A stretch of DNA of 64,000 nt from Takakia lepidozioides (taxonomy: Eukaryota > Streptophyta > Takakiopsida > Takakiales > Takakiaceae). A model generated the notes under the pieces. The model saw only the letters and a program-made list of their open reading frames with translations. It made no database searches and was not told the origin of the DNA. Where the stretch lies: contig CM060731.1 of assembly GCA_030704615.1 (NCBI GenBank), positions 62,598,756 through 62,662,755 of the forward strand, read 5' to 3'. The translations under genes were made by a program, and so were the position numbers. Of the stretch, positions 44,601 to 54,400 are shown piece after piece (position 1 is the stretch's first letter; each line of letters starts with the position of its first letter).

Positions 44601-47405
44601 AAAATTACTATAGTGTGGGGCTGCCCAAACCCCATCATGTGCCAGACAAGACATGGGCACAACTAGTTGTTAGTTGGGGTTCCACTGATTTCAAGAAATT
44701 CCAGGCAAATGGTGTCAAGGCGCGGGGATGTGTGAGAATACATCTCGATCGGGTCGCAGTGGAATCAGCGGTGTTGTAGCACGACTGGTATACTTCTCTT
44801 ACAACATAGGAAGTTCCCACATTGTTTTGCATTGACAAACTTTATGTGTTGGGTTTTTTTGGCTGGAGCTCAGAGTCTATTCCTATATGGATGGAATTAG
44901 TACACATTGCTACTACTTGGGGGCCTTCTCAGAGTTGGGCGCCAGCAAGAAACTAAGCACTCTTATTGAGGGGGAGTCATTGACGCTATCCTAGATAATT
45001 CTTTACTGTTGGCAGTGTGCTATGCTAGTCATTTACACTTGCAAGTTTGTTGCAATCACAGGAGAAGGAGACTGGACGTACACCAAGTTTGCAGGAGATC
45101 GCCGGTAGTGCCAGGAGTGACAAAGGCTACGGGTCGGGGTGTACAGGCAGTGCAGCCACAACGGTATATAAACTCAGTACCAATTCTGGTGTGAATTACA
45201 TATTCGTGATTTCCATGCCATTGCTAGTTGTCGTTTGGTTCTCTTTTCTTACTAGTTCATCAGTCAGTGTAGTGAATTGTTACTTTGGAGGTGTTCTATG
45301 TGATGGGGCAGGGAATTGGTTCACTAGCAGCTCGCCTCGATGCTATGGAAAACAAACAAGTGCAGATGGAAGCCAGCTCCAAGGCAGCTTTGGAAGCAGT
45401 CCAAGTCCAACTGGAGGCAGCAGCTGCATTCAACATTGTGCTCGCAGCTAAACTTGGCATGAATGTGCCAGATTCACAGCCTACAGGTCCACCATGCACC
45501 ACAGACAACAAATGAGACTATTTCTCATGTTATGGGCTCACCACTCAACCTGTTCAAGGCAGTTTCTTCACCGCCACCAAAGCCAAACACAATAGGCTCA
45601 TTGTTTGGGCTTTCAGAAATGGAGGGGGATGATGACATGGAGGGTTGGTCTGAAGGTGAACTCAATCCATCCCCCCATATTGTTGAGGCAACTGCAAAGT
45701 GTTCATCAGTTTTGTTGTCCCCTACACCAGTAGCACTGCCGGCATATGTACTACCCTCTCAATATGCCTGTGAGGTCTCCATGAATTTGAAGAGTGCCCC
45801 ACAGAAAGGTGTGTCTTTTGTACATGATAATCATGTACAAGTTGTAGGTAATTGCCCTTCGGCAACTGAGAGGCAGAAACACATCCTTATACTTGACTTG
45901 AATGGATTGTTATGTGAGAGCAGACTACGAACAAGGGAATACCTAGAGCCCACTGTCACCTCCAGACCTGGGTGTCAGGAGTTTCTGGACCGATGCCTTC
46001 AGATTTTTGATGTAGGTGTATGGTCTTCCATGTCATTGAGTAATGTCCTTCCAGTTGTGAAAGCTTTGTTTCGTGGGAAGCAACCAAAGATGGTGCTTCA
46101 CCAAGACTATTGTGACCAGCCTGTGGGAATGGTGGACCCTTTCAATCCTTCTAAAACTGTCATGTACAAGAACTTATGTAAGTTTTGGAAGGACTACAGC
46201 CATTACAATCCAACCAATACTTTGCTGGTGGACGATTCCCCACTCACTTGCTTACCCAACCCTGCAAATAATTGCATCTTCCCGTATCCATGGAAGTTGA
46301 GGGATCAGCCAAACTGCAAGAGGCTTATGAAAGAATTACTGCCTTGGTTAGAGGGTGTATCCAAGGCTGCACACATCCCTGAGTATGTGTCAGGGCACCC
46401 ATACAGATATGGGCAGCCCAACTACTTGTTCAATACTGCAGCCATGGGTAGTGGATCACAACAATCTGCAAAGGCATCCGAACCAGGGCTTCCTGCTGCC
46501 ACAGTTCCAACGACTTTGCCTCCCGATGCAACAACAAAGCATAATCAAAGAAAGGTGAGAGCAAAAGTTTCAATGCTTGGGCGCGTGGGTGGATTTGTAT
46601 TGTTAATGCTACTTCACAATGTGTGTCATTCGTGCTATTCTCATTTTTTGATCGTTGTGTCATTCAATATACAGATGGTGAAACCAGTGAAGCGTTCAAT
46701 GGACAGGGAGAGTACAATATGTGCTATCAATCAGACTACAACCACAGTGGATCTAACTGAACCACAGGGTGACCAACAAAATCCGCACAATGTAAGTACT
46801 TCCTTTGTGCAATTTTGTTTCCTTGTCTGATGCTGGATCAATACACCCCCTATGTATCGCCACATAGCTGCAGGCCCAACAACCTACAAAGGTAGTTTTG
46901 TGACATCGTCCTACCACATCCATGTTGACCATTCATAACCTGCTACCAACTAGGTATGGCACCGTTCCAGCTTTGATCATGTCAGCATGTAGTATAGAGA
47001 CAAGCAAATGCAATTCGGAATTGGAAGTACTGCAATAGGTAGGGTTGGGGTGTTTGCTGGAAGAACTTCAATGTCATTTTGCAGGAGTGCCAAGCTGTCA
47101 GACTCTGTTCTCCAGGGTTCATTTCTGATATAGGAATCTGGTTTTTGTTGCAGTCTCAGATCGGCGACAAGGTGTTATTGTTTGATCCTTGTGCACCAAA
47201 AAGAAGGGCAGGTGTGGGATATATTGCTGGATTTCCGAAAGCAAATGTGCCAGACAACTATTACCGTATCCATGTGAAATCGGTCATGATTTCAGAGGTT
47301 GTGTTGCCGTACCCGGACTACTCTGTTACCCCTAATTATACCACATTGGGTGACACGCAAGGAAGTTCCACCTTATGGTCTGAAAAGTTTCTTAAACACG
47401 CGTGA
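38813..47405 (+). CDS. CACTA TNPA-like accessory protein with embedded FCP1-like domain
   Basis: Exons inferred: 38813-38967, 39098-39425, about 43479-44770, about 45060-45170, about 45270-45500, about 45500-46555, about 46676-46790 and 47153-47405. Parts: a basic/coiled N-terminus (REVERAKRQAENK, then RRSHRVQ), a Pro/Tyr-rich segment (YPLMYPQYPAMSGYN), and a Transposase_24-like DNA-binding region (FFISCDELGNPEG to VPDKTWAQLVVSW, then GRTPSLQEIAG). A short coiled coil (LAARLDAMENKQVQME), an FCP1-like domain and the characteristic CACTA C-terminus (LPYPDYSVTPNYTTLGDTQGS) complete it. Such proteins bind subterminal repeats and assist TNP2. The 4-kb second intron carries LINE debris. One frame shift near 43800. 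Confidence 0.7.
39430..39945. other. Intron sequence of the CACTA TNPA-like gene
   Basis: Follows the donor site at 39426. No coding signal or recognisable repeat until the LINE-related segment begins near 39950. Confidence 0.4.
39950..40270 (-). mobile_element. LINE 5'-region fragment, first copy
   Basis: Begins with a short GA run and shares GCCTTGTGGACA, TAGTAAGACTTACC and GGTTTTCCAGAT with 41607-41790. It continues into CACCAGCGAAAGGGGATCGTTTCAGTCTTC, which is shared with 43090. Non-coding debris of a non-LTR element inside the CACTA intron. Confidence 0.6.
40280..41730 (-). pseudogene. LINE endonuclease and start of reverse transcriptase (truncated)
   Basis: Minus-strand frames give an AP-endonuclease-type segment (VVLLGDFNARW near 41460, then SQTGERSIVDYII). 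It continues into the linker ending TSDHFLVWNEIKRCFP. The RT N-terminal region follows, with WWTNEIKLKIAERRALYKECC, KKFWLALQHLYKPKNG and EIVEAIEHLNGYKAGGPDGI. The frame stops at 40280 before the catalytic RT block, so the copy is truncated and inactive. It lies inside an intron of the CACTA TNPA-like gene. Confidence 0.8.
41608..41637. repeat. (GA)n microsatellite
   Basis: About fifteen uninterrupted AG dinucleotides at the 5' side of the LINE fragment. A shorter run sits at the same place in the related segment near 39955. Confidence 0.95.
42300..42660 (+). pseudogene. LINE reverse transcriptase core fragment, inverted
   Basis: Plus-strand frame with IWRMVHNLHANTKACVVV and DIDQGVAQGCTLSPLLFNV, the classical LINE RT block B. 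Its orientation is opposite to the neighbouring LINE pieces, indicating inversion or a separate insertion. Confidence 0.8.
42665..43060. other. Unassigned sequence within CACTA intron
   Basis: No coding signal. A CTTTGTAGAAGGAAGG and CTTCCTTGAATAGG pair makes a weak inverted repeat around 42810-42890. Confidence 0.35.
43060..43410 (-). pseudogene. LINE reverse transcriptase N-terminal fragment, second copy
   Basis: Minus-strand frame with YNVPISSSEIAEAIEHLKGYKVG, homologous to YNAPISPSEIVEAIEHLNGYKAG in the copy ending at 40280. Diverged and truncated. Confidence 0.75.
45500..46560 (+). CDS. FCP1/NIF-type phosphatase-like domain inside the CACTA gene
   Basis: Open over about 1 kb. HAD-fold FCP1 hallmarks are ILILDLNGLLCESR (near 45884), RPGCQEFLDRCLQIFDVGVWSS, MVLHQDYCD, MYKNLCKFWKDY, LLVDDSPLTC (near 46224) and WKLRDQPNCKRLMKELLPWLE. 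Active phosphatases use DxDx; here the second Asp is Asn (DLNG), a variant I recall from other plant FCP1-like proteins, so activity is uncertain. The domain lies between the coiled coil and the conserved C-terminal exon of the TNPA-like gene, in the same direction. That fits capture of a host gene segment by the transposon. A separate nested host gene is the alternative. Confidence 0.75.
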
Positions 47406-47409
47406 TATT

Positions 47410-48180
47410 GAAGGTGCTACAAGTTTAGTTTAGTTTTCTTTATGGATTGAGGGTTGCTGAGACAGGTGAACAAAACAGCTCTTCTCACATGAACAGTATT
47501 TTTTGAATTGATGCTCTTGCTATTCTCATGTATGATCACAAGATCCCCTTGTTCAAGGGCAACTTCATTTTCCCACATCAAGCCAAATTTTTCTTGTGTA
47601 GACATGAATGTGGTATTTTGCTGGTTGTTTGCTATATTTAATATTAATAACATTACTATTGGTCAATGTGGTTAATAATACAATTATTATCCCTGTTTTA
47701 AATAAGCTTTTGTTTAAATGAAACAAAACAAATAAAAATTCTAAAATAATAATATATTACATATTAAATCAAGCAGCCAATGGCTTTTGGGGTGCTATCC
47801 CATTTATTATAAGAAAAATAATAATATTATTATTACTATTCATTTTGGCATTTGTCAACAAATGATAATTGTTTACTTTTCGTCCAATATGAACAAAACA
47901 ATGGATATGACAGTATTCACACTAGTGTCATTGCGATCACACCACGACTTCAACCTGGTGTTAAATCTGTGTGAGAGAATCCGTAAGAAGAACCCTTAAT
48001 ATCTATTATTTATTTAATAATTTTGATGGACTCTATTACGTGGCATTCCCTTTGACATACATGTGGCAGACATGGTGGCAATGAGGTGTAATAAGTACCG
48101 TAGAAAGACCATTAAGATTACTTAGTCAAAATAGTGGTTGAACTAACCAGTCAAAACGGCCGTCAAAATATCCGTCAAAA
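47410..48180. other. CACTA 3' non-coding, very AT-rich
   Basis: Downstream of the TNPA-like stop. Runs of AATAATATTATTATTA around 47650-47840. No gene seen. Confidence 0.5.
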
Positions 48181-48372
48181 GAGCCACCTAATCCTACTGC
48201 CACATCATGTGCAAGTTTGGTGTGAGATGGTTTTTTTCACAGGACCAAGAAAGTTCACATGTGGTGCAAAGGACTAGGTTAACCTAACACAAAGGGGGGG
48301 TGTGAACTTGGGCTCTTTTCACACCAAAATGTGTGAGAAGAGCCGTTAAAAAAACCGGTTTCTGTATTAGTG
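48180..48372. repeat. CACTA right subterminal repeats and inverted terminus
   Basis: GTGTGA and TTCACA heptamers cluster at 48210-48340, then AAACCGGTTTCTGTATTAGTG ends the element (reverse complement starts CACTA). The AGA duplication follows. Confidence 0.85.
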
Positions 48373-48375
48373 AGA

Positions 48376-48690
48376 CTTTGGTGGTGTTGCCATCTGTGCA
48401 TACCGTTTGACAAACCTTCTGTAGCAGCTGGTTTGTCCAAGGAATCTCCTTAGAGCATTAACATTTACTGGTGGTGGAGATGCTTTAATGGCCTCTGTCT
48501 TCCAAGGATCCATAAGCACTCCCTTCTTACACACAATGTGTCCCAGAAGTACCCCTGAGTTCACACAGAAAGTACATTTTTTGGATTCAGACCAAGAACT
48601 CTCATCCTGCATCTGGCCAAACATAACTCAAACTTCTGCAAGTGCTCATTCTTAGAGCTGTCCACACTAAAGTCATCTAAGAACACTCAT
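48376..48690 (-). pseudogene. Ty3/gypsy reverse transcriptase middle part
   Basis: Minus-strand frames give PFAKVV then FLDDFSVDSSKNEHLQKFE and GVLLGHIVCKKGVLMDPWKTEAI, ending RYAQMATPPK at the CACTA border. Stops interrupt the first part. It follows an integrase segment, which is out of order for a gypsy element. Confidence 0.8.
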
Positions 48691-48719
48691 ACTACCTTTG
48701 CAAATGGGCTGGCTACTCC

Positions 48720-49157
48720 TCAGATGAGAACATCTAGCAAATCGAAGATGACTTTATACGAAGTCCTGTATGACCACAAAGCTGTCAACAGCTTTGTATC
48801 CCGGTCTGTCATGTTTCCATTGACTATCTTAGCCAAGATAGTGCATAGTATTTTGTTGGTGGCCTCTGCCTGCCCATTGCCTTGTGGGTAATAGGTTGTA
48901 CTCTTCCTGTGCACAATCATGAACTCCTTAGTCAATAGTTCAATGGTCTCATTAATGAAATGACTTCCCTGGTCACTGATAAATTCCAGAGGACAGCCAA
49001 ATCTTGTGAGAATATTCTCATATAGGAACCTTGCTGTGGACTTAGCTATGTTGTTCCTCAGATCCTTAGCTTCCACCAATTTTGTAGTATAATCAGTAGC
49101 TGTGATTATATACTTATTCTGTGTATTTCTGGCTGGTGGATTAATTTCTTTGTACAA
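48720..49157 (-). pseudogene. Ty3/gypsy integrase core, displaced
   Basis: Contains KYIITATDYTTKLVEAK, FISDQGSHFINETIELL and YYPQGNGQAEATNKIL, all integrase core motifs. It is fused directly downstream of the RT N-terminus (49157) and upstream of the RT middle part, so the element is scrambled. Confidence 0.85.
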
Positions 49158-49500
49158 TCATTCAACTTCTTATAGTTCACACAAACTCTCAGTTTGCCAT
49201 TCTTCTTGGGAACTATCACAATGGGTGATAGCCAAGTTGTATACTCTATCGGGTATATGAACTTAGCATCAGCCAACTTCTTGATCTCTTCCCCAACCTT
49301 CTGTGCATAGTTGGGATTCATCCTGTACCTTGCATGTTTGATTGGTACTGACCCTGGTTCCAGTTCAATCTTATGCTGGTAGATCTCAGGTGGTATCCCT
49401 TTCAAATCTTCATAGCTCCAAGCAAATATATCTTTGTATTTGATAAACAAGCTCTTAGCTTCCTCAAAGAATTATGGCTCCAAGTCAGCCCCTACTTTCA
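49106..49500 (-). pseudogene. Ty3/gypsy reverse transcriptase N-terminal part
   Basis: FAWSYEDLKGIPPEIYQHKIEL, then PIEYTTWLSPIVIVPKKNGKLRVCVNYKKLND. Breaks off where integrase sequence begins. Confidence 0.85.
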
Positions 49501-49559
49501 CCATTCTTGGTTCCTCCTCAGTTCCCACATTCACTTCTCTCACCTGCTCCTCAGCTGTG

Positions 49560-51306
49560 ATTGTCCATCCAGCCACTACTTCATCCTATAAACTCACGGT
49601 GGTTGGTTCCTCTAGGATTTCTATTTCTCCCTCTCTTCTTCATAGAAATGTGGTGGGTAACTACTTGTTTCCCCCTCAATTGGTGTTGCTCTTACTGTAC
49701 CACAACATATACCTTTAAAGCAACTCAGGCCTCCCAGTTGCATTTCTGCAACTTGCTCCCACTCTGAGTGCGCAGCGAACAGAGTAGCTTCCTGCTCCTC
49801 ATCAAGCCCTCCCCTCCAGTCATACTCTCTGACTCCACGAGGTCTTCTGGTAGCAGGTAGCCTACTAGATTTCTTAGTGGTGACCTGTATCTTGTGCTTC
49901 CCATCATGCACAGTCAGTAACTGGGAATCCCAGTCATGGAATACCCTGGCCTGTTTCAGCCATGGTCGACCCAGTAATAAGGAGTAAGCTTCCATGACAT
50001 CATCCATTTTCAACACAATCACTGTGATCTTAAAGATCATCTTCTGAATCTGTATCTTTACTCCTCTTATCAAGCCTAATGGCTGTACACTCCTTTAATC
50101 TGCCATTGCTGCTGTGAATGGGGCTGGTTTCACGTTACTTAGACCAAGCTTCTGCCTTAATTGGTCTGTCATAATATTCACTCCCGAGCCCCCATCTATC
50201 AGTACATCAGTCAGGTCTGTGCTTCCAATTCTCAAATGGATTACTGGCATAGAATCATCAAAGTCAATGACTGTTTCTCGCCCTTCAGGCTTCACATTAT
50301 AACTTGTCACCTTGCTGTTCAGGTCTGTGTTCCCTGTCACATGAGCAATCTGGTTGATTGCTTGATACAGCCTGTGTCTATAATGGGGTGCCACAGCCAA
50401 TAGCTGCCCAATTGTAATCTCAACTTTGGACTGGCATATTACTTCAGCCAAAGTCCCTTCATTATCCTGCATTTGTGAAGCCTCTTGCTTCACTTCTTCT
50501 TCACCTTCTTCATCTTCTCTTTCAGAGTCAGAAGAATCTGCCATAGGGATATCAGTATCCTTCTGTATTTCCCTTATGGTATCAGCCACTTCCTTGTGCA
50601 GTTCCTTCTCATCACTCCATGCCTCATCATTTTCAGGCACATCACTGCCATCTTCATTAACATCTTCCTCCTCATCCCCTAGAGGTATTAGTTTAGCTTT
50701 TCTTCTGGTAACTATCATTGTACTTACTTCTGGTACAAAACATGGCATAACCATGTGAGCTGCCACTACTGGCCCTTCATTCACAGGAGCTCTCATCTCA
50801 TTTTGGTGCCTGATCCAGAATGGACAGGCTGCTTTGCGATGTCCTGCTTGGTTACAATAGTAACACAGTTCCTCACCATTGGGTCCTCGCCCTTGGTCTA
50901 TTCTGGGATTATTTCTATAATCCTGATTCCCTGGCTGGCAATTCCCCCTTGGATTACCCTGATAGTTGCCTCTGGAACTGCCTTGGTAATTCCCTCTTGG
51001 ATTACCTCTTCCTGCCATGCCATTATTATATCCACCAGGCCTACCATAGTGGTCCTGATCATTGTTTCTTCTTGGCTGGGGTTGCAATTGATGCACCCTC
51101 ACTTGCCTAGGTTCTCTTGCAGCTGTCCTTCTGTTGTAATAACAATTCTCAGTACAATGGTTATCCATTTTACAGATAGTACAGTGTTTCTCCTTCATGT
51201 GACATTCAGCTGTGGTATAACCTTCATTCTGGCATTTTGCACACCAAACACCCTTCCTCCAATGTGTTGCAGCCTCTGTGGCATACTTTTTCAAGATTTC
51301 TTCCAA
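49560..51306 (-). pseudogene. Ty3/gypsy zinc knuckles and protease region
   Basis: The minus frame 51306-50095 holds clustered Cys/His knuckles (CAKCQNEGYTTAECHMKEKHC and CYYCNQAGHRKAACPFW), a Gly/Asn/Arg-rich stretch, an acidic segment, and a protease-like block VLIDGGSGVNIMTD. There DGG replaces the usual DTG/DSG active site. The 50073-49621 frame continues with YSLLLGRPWLKQ, the protease C-terminal motif, after a stop near 50094. Confidence 0.8.
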
Positions 51307-52759
51307 TCTTTTTTCATAGTTGTCCTCTTCAACTTTTCCTTCTTCTTGCTCTTCCTCCTGAGCTCTTGCTCTTCTTCCTCATCTAACTCATCTTCGGAGT
51401 CCTCATCCTCCATTTTATCTCTTCTGAGCATTCCCAATTGCTCAATTCTGTCGGCTGCTTTGAATGCCTCCTCCACTGTATTATGAGGTAACATATCCAC
51501 TTTCTTTTGTAATTCAGGTATTAGTCCACTCACAAACCAAGTTTTCTGTAATCCTGGTGCTGGTACAGCAGCCAGCTTTTTCATCATCAACTCCATCTTT
51601 TTCATGTACTCTTCAACAGTTTCATGCTTAACTGTTGCCTTAACTGTTGTAAACTCTCATATACTTCATCCTCAGTTTTGCTTGTCCTGAACCTGTTTCG
51701 GAATGTTGTACTAAGGCCATTCCAGGTTAGGAAATGATTATTAGGAAACCTTGCATACCATTCACTTGCTTTCTTGATAAGTGAACAAGGAAACAGTCTC
51801 ATCTTGACATCATCGCCATTCTCATTGTTCACTATACACATGTGCTCAAATTGGCTGATGTGTACATTAGGATCTATTTTTCCTACATATATTGGAAAAT
51901 GTGGTTTTGCCCGTGTTGGAGGTACCGCCATCTGTGGCCCTACACCCTGCCCACAGACAGGTGCTGGTCCTCCTGTTGGTGTTGGTCCTTGAGGACTTGA
52001 TGTTGTAGTGGTGGAACTTCCACCAGGTGTTAGCCCCTGAGCACTCCCTGCTACTGGCCCTCCTGTACTTGCAGTACTCCCAGCTCCAGTTGCACTACTT
52101 CCCATTGTCCCCCCAGAGCCAGATCCAAGCTGCCCGCCTGATCCCCCTGAGCCGACACCTTTGTTGGCGTGTGATCCAAATACTCCACTTGATCCATGTC
52201 CAACAGGTTGGGATGTCCTGGTTGTAGTCTCAACCTCAACTGTTGGGTCTACTTCTTCATACTCTTCATCTTCCAAATTCTTCTCTCTGTTTTCATCTTC
52301 CAAGTTCTTCTCTTGGATTTCTTCTTCCTCACTCATATAACTCAATTGAAGTGGTGTTGGAGAGTCTGAACTCTCCATTGGCTCTGCCACATCATCCTCT
52401 CCTTCTCTGTCTTGTGCTTCAGAAACTGGAGTTCCTGCTTTTGGTGTTTCATGCCAACATTGATCAAAGATTTTTGTCAATTCTTTAATCCAGGGATGTA
52501 CCTCAGATCTTTCCCCTCGTGGCTGATCTTCTTCCTGTACCAAATCCCTTAATCTTTCTTGTAAAGAATAAGAAGGAGTGGCATCCAACTCTGGTTCTTC
52601 CGGTATGGGTGATGTACTCTCTGGTCTTAATGGTGTAAGAGGTCCAGATGATTCCCCTATGTCTATTCCTCTCTCCCAAAGATATGGATAATTAGCTTTC
52701 AAATAACTCTCTCTTTTCGCTGAATATCTGTGGAGTCTAGCTTCCCTTTCATCACTCAT
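51291..52759 (-). pseudogene. Ty3/gypsy gag
   Basis: The frame starting at 52759 has an acidic, Gly/Ser/Pro-rich N-terminus and a gag core (FPIYVGKIDPNVHISQFEHM, then ASEWYARFPNNHFLTWNGL). It shifts frame near 51640 to MKKMELMMKKLAAVPAPGLQ and PELQKKVDMLP. The long low-complexity section 51960-52260 encodes GSGG/TGG runs. Confidence 0.8.
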
Positions 52760-53270
52760 GTCCCATGTCTTTCATATCTTTAATGAGGCACCAAAACTCT
52801 CTTTTGTAGTATCTCTCGTATATGCTTGGATTTCTCTCAAGCTTTAATGCACCCTTGGCTATACTAGAAGGCTCCGTTACCATATAACTATATGGCAGGC
52901 ACGTCTGAAAAGTTGTTCTTGGTGTAAGTTTGATCCACATGATATCCTTAGGAATCCAATTCTTTACCAGTATAAGTTCTTCATGCATGTGAGTGTAAAC
53001 ATTCACTTTCCGTTCCTCCCAGCTTTCAAACTCCACTCGTTTAATGGATAGCAATGCTATCACATAAACTAGTGTTGGTAACCAACCTGCTCTCCCTCCA
53101 CAGGCCACTTGATAAATCTTTATCACTCCTTTCTCCAGACCCCACTCTGGATCAGCATCATGCACTCTCTTAAGAATGTTTTCCTTGCAACCATCTGGCA
53201 ATTCCAAGAACCTCTGAAAGAATTGTTTGGACAATCTTTCTTTCTCAGTTTCACGGGGAATTTGATTCAC
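52752..53270 (-). CDS. Upstream 172-residue ORF of the minus-strand gypsy element
   Basis: An intact frame (MNQIPRETEKERLSKQFF... ending KDMKDMGHE) that overlaps the gag start by 8 bp. I do not recognise it. It has many Trp, Lys and Glu residues and a YKREFWCLI segment. Its position between the primer site and gag suggests an extra N-terminal gag module or a separate leader protein. Confidence 0.5.
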   Translation of the reverse strand: MNQIPRETEKERLSKQFFQRFLELPDGCKENILKRVHDADPEWGLEKGVIKIYQVACGGRAGWLPTLVYVIALLSIKRVEFESWEERKVNVYTHMHEELILVKNWIPKDIMWIKLTPRTTFQTCLPYSYMVTEPSSIAKGALKLERNPSIYERYYKREFWCLIKDMKDMGHE

Positions 53271-53343
53271 ATCAAATTCTTTGATTCTCCATCCACCATG
53301 ATCCTATCACATGCCTGTCACATCTGGTTGTTCTCGACTCAGT

Positions 53344-53361
53344 TCCCCAGTATGGTCGCCA
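53344..53361 (-). promoter_or_regulatory. Primer binding site of the minus-strand gypsy element
   Basis: Read on the minus strand it is TGGCGACCATACTGGGGA, two bases from the LTR end. It starts with the obligatory TGG complementary to a tRNA CCA end and differs from the initiator-Met type used by the chromovirus. I do not assign the tRNA. Confidence 0.6.
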
Positions 53362-53363
53362 AA

Positions 53364-54400
53364 TGTCGAGCGGCTTTTACTCACCCATCCCTTCGCTATC
53401 CGAGGTGGGAACTCCAAGATAGAAGAGTTGGAAATCTCTAAGCACTCATAACAATCAATCATGACCTACAACTAGTGTATCATGGGGGTGCTTCCTATTT
53501 GTATTCCTTCTCGCATTCATGTTAGCAAGTTACCTTACTGTCTATGATTAAGTATCAGTTTGCTTCTGCAATCTACCATGTTCCATCTACTCAAGCATTC
53601 ATTCCACAGTTTCACTCAGGTCTCTCTACACAGTGTGGGTATGAAATATGTGTCAGATTAATATCTATCAAGTATCAGGCCGAAGCCATGGTGTCTCTAA
53701 TCTACTCTATAGTACATCTCTACAGCTTGCATGAATCAAGCATCATCTCCATCCCTGTGCTTCCAAGATCGTGCTCTCCGCCTGATCTCCTCCCGTGATA
53801 TCCAAGTCGTGATCGAAGAAGTGACCCCCTCCCTGTTGCTACTTTGCTTATTCTACTTGCAAGTTGTTCTAACCGCCTAACTAACTAACTGTCATCCAAG
53901 ACAAAATGCACGCTCCATGTGCATATGTCGTTCCCATACACGTTCCCTGCCAATGATAACCGTTCCATGTGTACGCTGTGACGGACTGTGCCAAGCTGTG
54001 TTAGGCTGTGACTGTGCCGAGCTGTGACTGGCTGTGTCGGACTGTGGCTGGCTGTGTCGGGTTGTGTCGGGCTGTGGCTGGCTGTGTGAAGCTGTGTCGG
54101 GCTGTGACTGACTGTGTGAGGCTGTGTCGGGCTGTGACTGACTGTGTGAGGCTGTGTCAGACTGTGTTAGGCTGTGTCAGCCTGTGTCAAGCTGTGTCAA
54201 GCTGTGTAAGCCTGTGTAAGCCTGTGACTGACTGTGTGAGCCTGCCTACCACCCCTAAGGCCTCTGTTGGTCTGAGCCTACCATCCGTAAGTCTGCGCAA
54301 AATTAAGGGTACCCCACAGAACCCGTAAAATTGTCTAAGTCCCAGACAGCCCTCTAACAGGGCTGAAGGAGGACTAAGAAACCATTTCTGTGTACCTCTA
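53364..54400 (-). repeat. Probable 5' LTR of the minus-strand gypsy element (far boundary unresolved)
   Basis: On the plus strand it begins TGTCGAGCGG right after the primer site, as an LTR end should. The other LTR is not in the window, so the outer boundary near 54.4 kb is a guess. Confidence 0.5.
53965..54245. repeat. Short-unit minisatellite (GGCTGTGTCGG-type)
   Basis: About 20 variants of a 10-20 bp unit built from GACTGTGTCGGGCTGTG. Lies in the presumed LTR of the minus-strand gypsy. Confidence 0.9.

Larger units (their letters stand above)
10067..48372. mobile_element. CACTA (En/Spm) DNA transposon with nested insertions
   Basis: The left end is CACTACTACAGAAACCGGTT and the right end, reverse complemented, is CACTAATACAGAAACCGGTT, a 19-of-20 match. 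The 3-bp duplication AGA flanks both ends (10064-10066 and 48373-48375), as expected for CACTA elements. Subterminal regions on both sides are rich in short GTGTGA/TCACAC repeats, the usual binding sites for TNPA-type proteins. Inside are TNP2 on the minus strand and a TNPA-like gene on the plus strand. The total span is 38.3 kb, of which 20.5 kb is a nested retrotransposon and about 4 kb an intron filled with LINE debris. Confidence 0.88.

Noticed and set aside
50426-51486. Plus-strand hydrophobic frames (110 and 243 codons) resembling membrane proteins
   Set aside because: Antisense of the acidic and Cys-rich gag/protease region, which yields Ser/Phe/Leu-rich shadows.
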